A stretch of DNA of 64,000 nt from Apteryx mantelli (taxonomy: Eukaryota > Chordata > Aves > Apterygiformes > Apterygidae): the NCBI RefSeq assembly GCF_036417845.1, contig NW_027118693.1, positions 5,466,001 through 5,530,000 on the forward strand, in the 5' to 3' direction. Position numbers and translations under genes: made by a program. The notes beneath the pieces were generated by a model, which made no database searches, was not told the DNA's origin, and saw nothing but the letters and a program-made list of their open reading frames with translations. Within the stretch, counting starts at the first letter, position 1. The number at the start of each line of letters is the position of its first letter. This document shows, piece after piece, positions 32,327 through 44,100 of this stretch.

Positions 32327-35300
32327 CAGGGTGTCCCTGCTCCGGCGCAGGTTGCCTTTAGACCACAGTATCTCAGAGGTGTACCCTCTGGGAATGGAGC
32401 GCCTCCTTCCAAGGGCCTCTCGTCCTGCCACGGGGCACCACGGAGAAGATTCTGGCTCCACCTTCTTTACTCCCTCCCATCAGATGCTTATAAACCTTGA
32501 TAAGAGCCTTTTCTGAGCCTTCTCTTCTCCAGGCTAAACAATTCCAGGTCTCGCAGACTTTCCGCATGTGAGACATGCTCCAGTCCCTTAATCATCTTTG
32601 TGGCCCTTTGCTGGACTTGCTCCAATATGTCCATGTGTCTCCTGTACTGGGGAGCCCTGAACTAGACACACCAGTCCAGATGTGGTCTCACCAGTGCTGA
32701 GTAGAGGGGGAGGATCACCTCCCTCAACCTGCTGCCAATGCTCTTCCTAAGGTAGCCCAGGATACCATTGGCTTTTGCTGCAAGGGCACATTGCTGGCTC
32801 ACGGTCAACTTGGTGTTCACCAGGACACCCAGGTCCTTCTCTGCAGAGCTGCTCTCCAGCTGGGGGGCACCCAGGCTGTACTGGTGCATGGGGTCATTCT
32901 TCCCTAGGTGAAGGACTTGGCATTTTCCTTTCCTGAACTCCATGAGGTTTCTCTCTGCTCTTTTCTCCAGTCTGTCAAGATCACTGAATGGCAGGGCAAC
33001 CATCTGGTGTATCAGCCACTCCTCCCAGTGCTGTATCATCAGCAAACTTGCTGAGGGTGCACTCCTGAAGCCAAGGGCATGGGACAGAGCTTTGTAAGCT
33101 CCTGATACGGTTATCCTCCTCCGGGAAATGGTCTTCTGGTTGGGCAGCAAAGTCTTGTTAGAAGGCCAGTGTCTCTGTAGTTTCCTTCTCCCAAGGGGGA
33201 CCAGGGAGATGCCATGACTTTCTCTGGGTCAAGCCCCAGCCCCTGCTGCAGAGACACATGGCCTGGAAGACCTTAGAGCCAGCCTCCGGGTACACAGAGC
33301 AGCAGGAAATCAAGCTTCCAGCTTCTGCTTGAAAGACAGTTCATGCTCAAAGCTAACAGGCCTGTTTCCAGGAACCATTTGAAGCACAAGGACAGCAGTT
33401 GCCTCAGTGATGAAAGCTTCACACTTGCTCTACAGGCAGTGAACAAAATGAAGAAAACCCTAGCTGATCAGTTCAGTACTGAGCTCCACCTCTTGGTCAC
33501 TTCCTTGGGTGTCACAGGCCCTCCTCCCGCTCCTCACCCACTTCTGTCTACCAAAAGCTCTCCCAACCCTCCTCCACTCTTTCTGTCTCCCCAACAGGTT
33601 CCCTAGAGCCCTTTGGACCCCTTGTCCCCCCTGGTTTGGTCCCATGGGGAAGGAGGGGTCCCAGCATCACTTGTGTGCACCCCTGTGCACCCAGAGCTGT
33701 TAGCTGCGGTGGCTGGTGCTTCCCCCCACCCAGCAGCACCAGCCCTGACCCCAGGGGATGGCTGTGGTGGTGCCAAATGCTCCCACAACTGGGGTCACAT
33801 CTGGCACATTGCTCCAGGTGTGGTTGGAGACTGGCCCAGCAGAGACCCTCACCAGGAACAGCTGCTCTCTGTTCAACCTTGCAATTATAGAAGGATGCTG
33901 AGTGTGGATAAAATGCCACCCTGACTGGTGTACATGACCACACTCACTAGAGACAGGTGGATATATTTCATAAGGACAATTACTCATAGCACACATTCTT
34001 CAGAATTCCTTCACGCAAACCCTTTGCAAGCAAATGCTGTGGTCAAAATGGACCCCAAGATGCAGGAAGACTGGCCAAATGTCTCTGTGCATCAACCCCA
34101 CACGAGGTGATACATCAGCTGGAAACACAACAACATGGGTAAATGCTTCCTGAAAGACTGGTGAGGAAATTGAGGGGACACTGGGCTACTCCAGCCACTC
34201 CTCTGCACCCCCTCGATGTATTGGAAAATGAAGGAATGGGTTGAAACAAGAAGAGATCTAGAGCCCGGCTTACACAGAGACAGGGTCCAATAGCCCCTGG
34301 GAACCCTGGAGTTCAGTAACAAGCCTATGGACAGAGGCTTGTGCTCTGCTGGGGCTGTCCACACTGAGCACAGAGAAGGTGGACTAAGAGCCTGCCTGTA
34401 CTCAGGGAAAGGGAAAGCCTTGCTCAGTGCCACCACGGATGAGATTGCTCTCACTGAACTTTAGGGAAACAATTCAGAGGTCAGAACAGAGGTGCCTAGT
34501 CCTAACCTAGATGCATTAAGATGGTAAGAGAGGTCTGCATTATGTTGGCAGTTATAACTCTGAACCCTCAGGTTCACACTTCCTTTTGGAGGGGTAGAAG
34601 ATAGTCAGGTGGCCCTTAGGAACCAATGTCTCACTGCTGAAGAGCTCCCAGAGGTCTGCAATGAAGATGCCTAGATGTCACTCTGTCACTCCAGCCTCCC
34701 TCTGCCCTTAGAGAGGAGGAATCTGTTCCTCTCCTCTCCTTTAGAAATCCATTTTGTGAAAAGTTGAATCATGTCCTAAACTCCACTGACTAACCTAAGG
34801 CAACCTAAGGTGTCTACCTCTTGAACATTTAAAATCTATCCTTTCGATGTCCAACATTAGAAAGACAAGGCAGGGAGTGTGACAGTAGCTCCACAGAAGC
34901 TGCTTTCACAAATTACATTTCTTGATAGCACTTTTAAAGATTTGGTGTTTCTCTCTCTTAGGCTGCCTCACAAAATGGATCTACAGTTCTGCAGGGATTA
35001 GGTCACCTGGGTACCAGCTATCATTTTAATTAATGTCCTGTCACCCTCTCAGACCGACTCTGCTGAGGAGCATCTCAGGAAAGCACAGGGGGCCATGATT
35101 CTTCAGGGAATACCAAAGGACTTTGGGTGGTTTTACTTGAAAGGAAAAAAAAATCAGAGCTTACTTCTGTCTGGCAGCACAGTGCATCAGAACAAACGGC
35201 ATTAGCAGCTGACTCAAAGAGGCTCTACAAGAACCTTGAAATGAGACATGCCAGATGATTGTTCTCTCAAGGTTGTGGGAGGAGAGGGAAGGAGATGATG

Positions 35301-35680
35301 GTCTGCAGAAATTCTGCTGGCCTTCTATTTCCCCTTGATAGTGTTTCCTGCACATAGATTAATGTAAGTAACTGCTTTGCTGCATTTCACCTCATTTTTC
35401 TTTGATTCTTATTGTTGTTGTTGTTGAGTTCCTAGACTGCCTGCCTGCCTGCCTGTGACTGTCCCCCTTTGCCTGTGATATTTCTCAGGCAATGAGACCT
35501 TGCTGATCAGTCTGCGTCTATGTGCCTGGGTCTCTGCCCCTTCCTCTGCTTTAACTTGTCAGCCAGGTCCAGCTAAGCTGCACAGAGTAGTACTTTTCTC
35601 TCTTTTGGGCCTATACAAGTTCTGTGAGCAAAAGTGGCAGGATGGAAAGGAGGTGGTCTGCATAGGTAGGAGTAGACTGT
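32327..35680 (-). repeat. Outer inverted duplication, right arm
   Basis: Reverse complement of 1257-4611, with near-equal length and few differences. The right end at 35680 continues into sequence (cctgagagg) that in the left arm is replaced by the LTR end, so this arm keeps the pre-integration site. The other end stops at 32327 inside CR1-derived DNA. No gene was recognised outside the CR1 part. Confidence 0.9.
32407..33057 (-). mobile_element. CR1 LINE fragment, ORF2 C-terminal part (in right outer arm)
   Basis: Paralog of 3880-4530. It keeps one open frame of 162 codons with [23 protein letters not shown] and L-P-L-Y-S-A-L-V-R-P-H-L-D. The left copy has an extra 2-bp insertion and a stop, so this copy is closer to the state before duplication. 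Confidence 0.9.
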
Positions 35681-36598
35681 CCTGAGAGGATTGCATTGAG
35701 AATTCGTTGTCTTCAAGACCTCAGATAATGAATTCAGGATCAACTCCATACCAAACCAAGTTTAATTTTTCCAGTGTTCACAGAAAAAAAAAAAAAAAGG
35801 AGTGCCTGTTAGTTTATTATCCTCGGATTTTCTTTTTTTTTCTCCCTCCCTTATATTACCCTTTTTTCATTTTTATTTTTCCTTCTGATGGCCAGAAAGT
35901 TTTATCAAAACCGTTTCTCAGCAAAAAGATTGCTGTGACTGAAGAAAAATCTCTTTATAAATCTTGGATGGAAAGACAGTTTTAATCATAGCATGTTTGT
36001 CTTATTTCTTTTGGGCTTTTTTTCCCCCCTGAAAACAAAAACATTCCCAGGGAATAAAACTTCCCTCTTATCTAACTCTCCCATTCACCTTTATTTCCCA
36101 TATGCCTCCTCCTTTGTCACCATTCTTCTTCTTCCTTCTTTCCATTCCTTACCTAAAATCAAAAGGTTAATGTCAGTCTGAAGAGATGTTTTATCTTTCT
36201 CCAGGATGCATTTTATCTTATCCAAAAATACAGGTTTAAGATAGGCTAGAGAAAGAATGACTGAGAAATGTCTATTTTTTTCTCCATTGGCTATAAAAGG
36301 ACACTTGAGTGAGGAGCTCAAATGCACAAACTTACATGTTGTTAATAGTGGATTCCTACTCTAACCTAGAAACTAAGTTTGTTGTTACTGTTTGAAATGG
36401 TGTCTCCTTACTCTATGGTGTTTCTCCGTGCCTCTCCTCTCTTCTCTGTTTTCCTTACAGACTTTTTGTGAGTAACCGCATGCATCTCTTTTATTATACT
36501 TTTACATTTCTCTACCTGTCTCCACTTCCTCTAACCTTATGAGGAATCGTTTCCTCCACTCACTGTCTTCTCTTACTCACTGCAGCTCAGTTGCAGAT
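35681..36598 (+). other. 5' flank of the OR gene at 36599
   Basis: T-rich sequence with A runs at about 35777. No gene is seen. On the left side the equivalent DNA would lie beyond the provirus, outside the window. The stretch ends in a good splice acceptor (ctcactgcag, AG at 36584-36585) just before the OR start. Confidence 0.5.
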
Positions 36599-37546
36599 AT
36601 GTGGAACCATACGACTGTCACAGAGTTCCTTCTCTTGGGCTTCCCCTCCCTCCACCATCAGGAGTACCTAATAGCAATCACTTTCCTGGCTTCCTACCTC
36701 GTGATCTTAGTTGGAAACCTGCTGATCATTGCCCTCATTCTTTCTGACCGAGACCTCCACAGACCCATGTACTTTTTCCTCTGCAACCTCTCCTCTTTGG
36801 AGATCTTCATCGCTACATGCATCATACCCAAAACAGTAGCAAGCTTGTTGATGGGCAACAAAGCCATCTCCTACCCAACTTGCTTAACTCAGTTGTATTT
36901 CTTCACCTTCTTGGGTGTCAACGAGTTTGTCCTTCTTGCTGTCATGTCCTACGACCGTTATGTGGCCATATGCTACCCTCTTCAGTACCCCATGCTCATG
37001 AACAGCCAGTTTTGTGTTCAGCTCCTGTTGGGGTCATGGACTGCAGGCTTCCTGGCCACCATTGTCCCCACTATCCTAGTTGTCAGGCTGCCCTTCTGCA
37101 ATGACAATCATATTGACCACTTCTTCTGTGAAGGCGTGCTTTTGATCAAGCTGTCCTGTGCAGACACACGGACTGTGGAGCTGATAAATTTCATGAACTC
37201 TTTCATCATCATCTTTGGCTCACTGGTCATGACAGCAATGTCCTACCTATACATCATTAACACCATCCTTAGGTTGCCCTCAGCTTCATCGCGGAACAAG
37301 GCATTTTCGACATGCTCCTCTCACTTCACCTTTGTCATCCTGGCCTATGGTAGCTGCATCTTCCAGTATGTGCGGCCTTCAAGTCACCACACTTCCTATT
37401 ACAAAATGGTGGCCCTGATCAACACAGTGGTAACTCCTCTGATGAGCCCCTTTATTTTCAGCCTGAGGAACGAGCAGATGAAGAAGGTTCTCAAGGTGGG
37501 CTTGAAGAGAAGTGTGATAATCTCCAGAAAATGTTTTTCCATCTGA
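36599..37546 (+). CDS. Olfactory receptor, class II, OR6-like guess, gene C
   Basis: A 315-residue odorant receptor in one exon. Seen: sequon N3-H-T, V-G-N at 38-40 (TM1), P-M-Y-F-F at 57-61 region (TM2), Cys95 and loop cysteines, M-S-Y-D-R-Y at 116-121 (TM3), K-A-F-S-T-C at 234-239 (TM6) and F-S-L-R-N near 287-291 (TM7). In TM7 the usual N-P-x-I-Y is S-P-F-I-F, so the conserved asparagine is serine at 283. The frame is otherwise complete. An in-frame ATG at 36539 would add 20 residues but lies upstream of a splice acceptor at 36584-36585, so 36599 is preferred. A possible poly(A) signal AATAAA is at 38073-38078. The protein resembles genes E and F more than the OR14-like pair. The family label is a guess from motif style. 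Confidence 0.92.
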   Translation: MWNHTTVTEFLLLGFPSLHHQEYLIAITFLASYLVILVGNLLIIALILSDRDLHRPMYFFLCNLSSLEIFIATCIIPKTVASLLMGNKAISYPTCLTQLYFFTFLGVNEFVLLAVMSYDRYVAICYPLQYPMLMNSQFCVQLLLGSWTAGFLATIVPTILVVRLPFCNDNHIDHFFCEGVLLIKLSCADTRTVELINFMNSFIIIFGSLVMTAMSYLYIINTILRLPSASSRNKAFSTCSSHFTFVILAYGSCIFQYVRPSSHHTSYYKMVALINTVVTPLMSPFIFSLRNEQMKKVLKVGLKRSVIISRKCFSI

Positions 37547-40429
37547 GAAGAGATTTTGTAAGTAAGTGGAGGGAAAAGGGAGGGGGATGGTACAAATGAT
37601 TAGGATTCTTTGCTGAAATTCCATCTTTCTTTCTTAGCAGTGTGAAGTTTCATGAAATCACACCAGTTTCTCTCCTGAAACATATCACCATAATAAGACC
37701 CAAACGTTAGATAGGAATGCCTTTCAAAAGGTCTAAAAGTGCTTTACAAACCCTGATGAATACCCTGGTGATGGTGTTTTCTAAGAGTGGAAACTGAGAC
37801 AGAAAGCAACAAGCTGAGGAGTTCCTCCTTCCTTGGCACACCAAAGTCTCAAGATGGTTCACCTTCCTCCAGTTTGGATGCAGCTTCTCCTTGTCACACA
37901 ATCTGGTTTGCCTGCTTATTTTGGTGGCAGAGCTTTGTTGAACCTCTTTGCCTTTAGAAAGAGACAGAAAACAGGTGGAACAAAAAAAAGAGAACAATAA
38001 TGGCTTTATTTCTCTGCTAAGTGGCACTTACTTCTCCCCATTAACCTCCTGGTTGGGACAAGACATAGAGAAAATAAAGTCTAAATTACCCACCTAACAT
38101 CAGCTCTCTTTTAAGCTGCAACAAAATCCAGAATATTGGTCAGTAATTTAATTGTTGAATAACAATGCAATTATTCTCAGATCAAGCTTAATAAAATAAA
38201 TGCCCAGTGCTTATGATACAATACTGTTAGAGCCAATACTTCATCTGATAGAAGAGATTCACGCAGTGGAATTAGTTTGTCCACAAACAAACATTTGTAA
38301 CTTTAACGCCCTAAGCTGAGTGCATTGCCTGCCCTCCTTTGATAGTGGGGAAGAATCAGCAGTCTAGAGGATTATATCATCTCCTCTTACGCTAGTTGTC
38401 CATCATACTTCAGAGGAACTATACTGAGCATAGAACTGGAAGCTCAGCTTTTTCATAGGAAATGCCAGGTGCACTGAACCACACGCTGGGCAATGTGTTA
38501 TAATTTGTGCAAGTGAGGGAGTTTACATCAGTGAGTTCTGTCCTCTGCAGCCCCAAGGATTAGATCTAGACCTTAAGTTCTCTCCAACCCCTTCACCAAA
38601 CAAAACCAAAGAAAAAAAAAAACCTTCTTCTCTAATCCTTGTCATGGTATTGCCATTTTGTAATTTTCGTGGATTCATTTTCACTCACGATTTGCAAGAG
38701 AAATATGTTGTTCAGGAATGAGAATCAAAACCAGTATTTGTTTATTCATTTAAAAAAAAATATGACATTATCATTCTATTTGAGAGACTCTAAATAGCTA
38801 TCCACCTCCCTGACACCTGATCTGGATGAATAGTCAATTTTTTTATTATTATTAGTAGTAGTAGGTAAACTGAAAATGAAATAAGTAAATAAAAAAAAAA
38901 AGGTGGACTTTGAGGACTTTGCTAAATGAACACAGAAACATTCTTGTCCACTGCAAACACTTTCTTAGATCTAAAATGTTATGTTCCTTCTGAAAGTACT
39001 GACAACAGAAGTTGCATTCACCCCAGCCAGCGAGAGGGTGGCTCTGAAGCTCTTGTGTTGCCTACTCCTGTAAAGGCATCAGTACCATGCTCCATGAATG
39101 TGACAGGAGAAAGTAAGTGCCCAAAGTAAGTTTCTAAGATCTGCATGAGAGAACGTAGGCCAGAAATCATTTGTATTCCATTACTTTCTTTCCGGAAGAC
39201 TCTGCCCATGCTGCCATCCAACAGAGTAGGTCTTCTTTCTGTGCAAAACTTTCAAACATTTTCGCTTCCTTCTAACAGAAATATGATGATATTCCTCTTT
39301 AGTTTCATCCTAAATTATAAACCAGCTCAAGTGAGATAAATAATTTTCTACAGCTGCCTATTCCTGTTCCCAAGTATAAAGGGAGACCAAATGATTAACA
39401 CAAACTAAGACAGCTCAACTCCACAAGTGCGAAGGCCACCCTACCAGACTTCTGCTAAGTCACTGTTTTCACAGAGGGACTCCCTATGATCTTTTGATAA
39501 TGCACCCTACAAGCTTGGGAAGAGAGTTTCCCCTGTGTCAGTATGATTCCAGCCCCCCCCCAGTTTGTTGTGTGATAAGCACAAAAGAACAATCTACGGA
39601 TAAGCAGCTTGTAGCTGCATGGGTGCCCTCTTCCCTTTCTGCTCCCTGGAAGACATGGACCTGGCTGCATATTTCAAGCACTACGCAAGTTCAAGACGGA
39701 AGTGTCTTCTGGAAAAGGAACGAAGGGGTGGAAAGGGAATGGTCATGAAGGGACAACTGTTGAAAGAGGAAGATAGAATTAAAATTTTCAAAACTACCTC
39801 TTCATGCCATGATAGCTACTTCTTTAATCCCGTAAACATTACTACACATCAGGCACTGATTTTTTTTTGCCATAATTGTGAATATAATTCATGTACCTGC
39901 TTCCCAGCTATCCTAAACACAGGAGTTGTTCCAAAGCTATATTAGAACAGGAAAGTATTAAAACTCAGTTTGTTCTTTCTCAGATCAGGTGACAACAGTC
40001 TGCTCAGTTTTGGAATCTATCTCCTGAATACGTCTACTTCGTGCAGATCACTTAATCATCTCTCTTGGGCTGAAGACGCACATTCAGACAGATGCAGGCA
40101 TGCATGGTTAAATGCATCTTTTCTGTCATGATATGAAAGATAAAAAAGAGCTGCTTGGGGATGGGATTATCAGTGGCAACCTGAGCATCTTGATTAGAAG
40201 AGTGAGGGCTGTGTAAAAGACAGAAAGACCTTTGCTAGGGGTTGGCAGGGTGTTGGGTTTTGGTAAGAGATACACAATGATTAGGGTGCTGTAGAAATTT
40301 TTGCTACAAGGAGGTGGAAGGAGGTGGCTGAGAAAGCCCTCTGTCTTTCTCTGGTAGAAGGGGTTCCCAAAATAGTGAATAGGGTACTAACACATCCCAT
40401 GCCTGGCAGAATTGAAAGGCATGGGAATG
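37547..40429. other. Intergenic, no gene seen
   Basis: Contains the possible poly(A) signal for gene C, A and T runs (about 38612, 38752, 38893) and short open frames without domains (for example 39619-39945). Confidence 0.5.
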
Positions 40430-40594
40430 CTGCTCAGCAATCACCAGCATAACAAAGTGGATATTCCCAAGGAGAGTCGTAATGCAGATAACTAGAACCA
40501 GTGGGAAGAGGAAGGTCTGAAATTCTGGGACATTAGTGCATCCTAGAAGGCTGCTTTTGGTAACAGATGTCCCACCATCCCACATATATTCCAT
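40430..40594 (-). pseudogene. Olfactory receptor remnant, N-terminus and TM1
   Basis: The minus-strand frame contains an OR-like start, T-S-V-T-K-S-S-L-L-G, then P-E-F-Q and a hydrophobic TM1 ending in L-L-G-N. After that the OR pattern is lost: no P-M-Y-F-F motif follows. It is a decayed fragment. It faces away from the OR remnant at 41890-42596, and the two together would cover different ends of one receptor. Confidence 0.65.
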
Positions 40595-41889
40595 GGGATA
40601 GCACTAGATGGCCACTGGAAATGGACATTCATGAAGTTCATTTTAAAAAACACGTTAGTGTTTCTTTGTTAGGCTTAAACATGAGAAACAGATGAAACCA
40701 GAATACATCATGTGCTCGTTCAAAACTTTTGTGCTTAACAAAACTCTTAATTTCTCCTACTAGGCACCCTGTGGATTAGAGGCAGTGACAAGCTCATTAG
40801 GGTTCCCACAGTCTTACAAACTCCCAGGGAAAAGTCGCCCAGCGTGAAGTGAAATCACAGGACTAAAGTGCCTTGGAGGTTTAATGGGGCTTGCTGAGGG
40901 CTGTTAGAGATAGAGCTGCTGCCAGAAGTCCATGTCTTTCAACAAGCACTGATTAGACCAGACCATCAGAGGCACCACTTGCAGGAAGACAAAGGAAAGG
41001 GACAGAGGTTCTTCCCTCAAGAAGCACCTTTGATGTGGGGTGCCTCTTCCATTTTTGACACACGTGCACTCACAGAGTTTTAATGCTTTGCTTCAATGCA
41101 GTCTACACATCCCTGCAGCCCCAGCCCTGCGTAACTCTCCCCACATCATCCTCCGTCCTCAAGCAGTGCCTCTCAGGGATGAAATATAATCCTTGCAACT
41201 TCAATCTTCCTGATATTCCTCAGGCCTAGCCTGCAGGCCCCCTGCAATCTGACCCCATCTGTTGGTACCCAATGTCTTCACAAGGAACCTCATGGTATCC
41301 GAAAACTGCTCCGCATCCCCCAGATCCCACTGTTTGAGTGGTGCCTCTCAATCAGAAATCACAAGCCACGCTATGTAACACCTGCCCCTTTTATCCCTGA
41401 ACTTCCACTCACCACCAGAAGTTTTAGTCTTCGGCTCCTTCTTCTCCCAGCTCATAAAGTGGGCACTTGGGATGCTCTGTAGTGTGTAAAGTTATCTGCA
41501 CGGGGCTGGTAAATGAAACCAGGGCATGCAAGAAACTGGCAGCCACCTGCTGCAACAGCTAGATAACAGGCTGGATATCCTAGGACATGTAAAATGGCAC
41601 TAGACAGCTGCTTAAGCAATTGAAGGCTGGTCGGTGGAATTACTCCCCAGCCCTATGAACTGAGTTCATTTCCATGTGAGATCAACTACGCAGCTCATGT
41701 GGAGGTACCTGCGCAAGAACACCCACAGTCAGGTGTCTAGCTCTCTGAACTGAATCTTCTCTGAAGCATCTTCCTTAGGATGATTTGCATCCCATTGGAA
41801 AATCAACTTATTCTCTTCATTGATGGCCAGGCTACATCAAGCCGTGGCTGTCTGCACTTAAAATATCTCAGTTTAGCCAAGGCAGAATC

Positions 41890-42596
41890 TCTTCCCCCTG
41901 ACTGGGGACAGAACCATTTCTGCTCATGGCTACATGACACAGTTCTATTTCCTGGGCTGTTTTGCTGCTACTGAGTGTGACCTGCTGGCCACCATGTCCC
42001 TGTGATCGGTACTTGGCCATATGCCAACCCCTGCTCTGTGCAAGCCTCATGAACTGGAAGGTGTGTCTCCAGCTGGCGTCGGGGTCTGGGCTAGCCCGAT
42101 CACTAATGTCTACAGCAGTGATGTGGTTATTTTCTCAGTTACAGTTCTGTGGCCCCAGTGCCACTGATCACTTCTTCTGTGGTTTTACCCCTTTGCTAGC
42201 GCTCTCCTGCAGTGACACCACAGTGCCTACACTGGTTACTTTCATAATCTGCTTTCTGGATGTAGTCTTCCCTTTGCTATTCACTCTGGCATCCTGTGTC
42301 TGCACCAGAGCTGCTATCCTGAGGATCCCCACCAGCGTGAGGAGGCAGAAGGCTTTCTCCGCCTGCTCCTCTCACCTCACCGTGGTCACTGTTTTCCACG
42401 GGACCCTCACCATTGTCTATATGATGCCCAGAACAGCTCTGCTGAGACAGCTCAATAAAATGCTGTCCCGTTTTTCTACACCATCCTCACACCCGTGGTC
42501 AGTCCACTCATCTACAGCCTGCAGAACAGGGAGATGAAGGGGACTCTTGGAAAGGCACTCAGGAAAACTGTGGCCTCCACACAGAGCTCATACTAG
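41890..42596 (+). pseudogene. Olfactory receptor pseudogene, TM3 to C-terminus
   Basis: Recognisable from a G-D-R-T-I-S-A motif (41904 onward) and Q-F-Y-F-L-G, through D-R-Y-L-A-I-C (42003 onward), loop cysteines with F-F-C-G, A-I-L-R-I-P, K-A-F-S-A-C-S-S-H-L (TM6) and S-P-L-I-Y-S-L (TM7), to a stop at 42594-42596. The frame is broken twice, just before the DRY motif (about 41995-42003) and near 42466-42472, so it spans three reading frames. TM1 and TM2 are missing. TM7 has serine in place of the usual NPxxY asparagine. It is clearly non-functional. Confidence 0.88.
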
Positions 42597-44054
42597 TTGT
42601 GATCCACCAGGAATGAACTGACCTAGCATGGCAGACTTGGAAATGCATGTTCTGTGTATCAGGTGTAGCTTTCAAAGTGTAGCATATGGAGAAGTTTGTG
42701 GAATGGGAAGGGGGAGAAGGGAATCAATGTCTTAGGGGAATATAGGCCTGGTGTAGAAGAGTGCAAAGAATATCCCTGGCTGTCTTCTTTCTTTAAAATA
42801 AACCCCATTATCATGCTGGAAGCAGGAGCTCTTGAAATGTCTTAGCTTTCTTTTTCTATGAAGAGCATAAAGGAATTTCAGCCGTAATGTGAACTCCTTC
42901 CAGGGTCAAGCATTGACGTATTTTCCTGTCTGTGGGCTCCTGAGATGGTAGCCCTGTCTCTCAGCTGTACATATTCCCAGAGGAGAGGTCTGTATTGTTA
43001 GTTACTGTTCCGTTCAGCGAAGATCGCCAGTGCAACAGAGTTGACTGCACCCATGCATGCACCTCCTATGGGTCAGGATGGCCTCAGGTACGCCGAACAT
43101 GGATGTGGGCAGGGGTCACAGAGCTGGGGCCTAGTGAAGAGGTCTGCTAGGGACTGAGGCAAGAGGGGGACAACGGAAGCAGAAACGGGAAATGTGCAGG
43201 CATCTGAAAGGGCTTCCAGTGCTCACATGTGGCCAACAGCACTGCTGCCTGGGGTTGAGGCCATCAGTGAAAGCCTGGCTGTGAGTCAGCCCATCCTGAG
43301 GCTGGTGCCTAACACAAGCCCCATGCAGCACCTCACTCCTTCCACGGTCTGACCAGGGAGCCTGGGCCATCAGAGCAAGCGGAGAAGGCTCCTGGATTGG
43401 CCTGTTGCCCTGCTGAGATGAGCCTATCCCTAAAGCCTCCCTCCTGTGCGTGCCTAGAGCATGTCCCTCACGCAGCTTTCGGCACCTGGGCTGGCCTTCT
43501 GAGGAGATATAGCTCTTATCTGTGGAGACACAAGCATATAAGAAGTATATCAACAGAAGCTGATTGCGATTTGGTCACCAGAGGCAGGGCCTGACTTCAT
43601 CTTCCTCTGAGCCTTTGTTCTCAGCCAGCCTCCCACCACCCTGCGTTCCCACCTCATCTCTTTTGCCAGGTCAGTCCTCATGTGTGTTGTACGTGCTCTG
43701 AAGTGGGAGAAACCTTACTCTGAAGTGGCTGTTTTCCCTCCCATTGCCCAACAAGGTTGAGGCATGGAATTCCTCTGTGCGTCCTAGATATGGCTTCTCC
43801 ATATTGACAGTGATAAGTGGGCAACTGAATCAAGCCTTTCCACTGGACGTGTCTACATTTGGGAAGATGAATCCCATCCCTCCTTTTCTCTGAGGTTTCT
43901 TGCAGAGGGGAATTGTGAAAGGCGATCTCATAGTCTGAGCCCCTCTAAAAAGTTGTAGGTCCTTCTGCAGAGGAAAGGTACATTTTCTGGGTCTTATTTT
44001 CCCAGTACTTTAAGCAGAAACCATACTGCCCCCTTCTTCCCTTTGCATCATTTC

Positions 44055-44056
<2 letters not shown>

Positions 44057-44090
<34 letters not shown>

Positions 44091-44100
44091 GCACGCACAC
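44057..44100 (+). repeat. (CA)n microsatellite
   Basis: CA repeat changing to GCAC repeats at its end. Confidence 0.95.
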
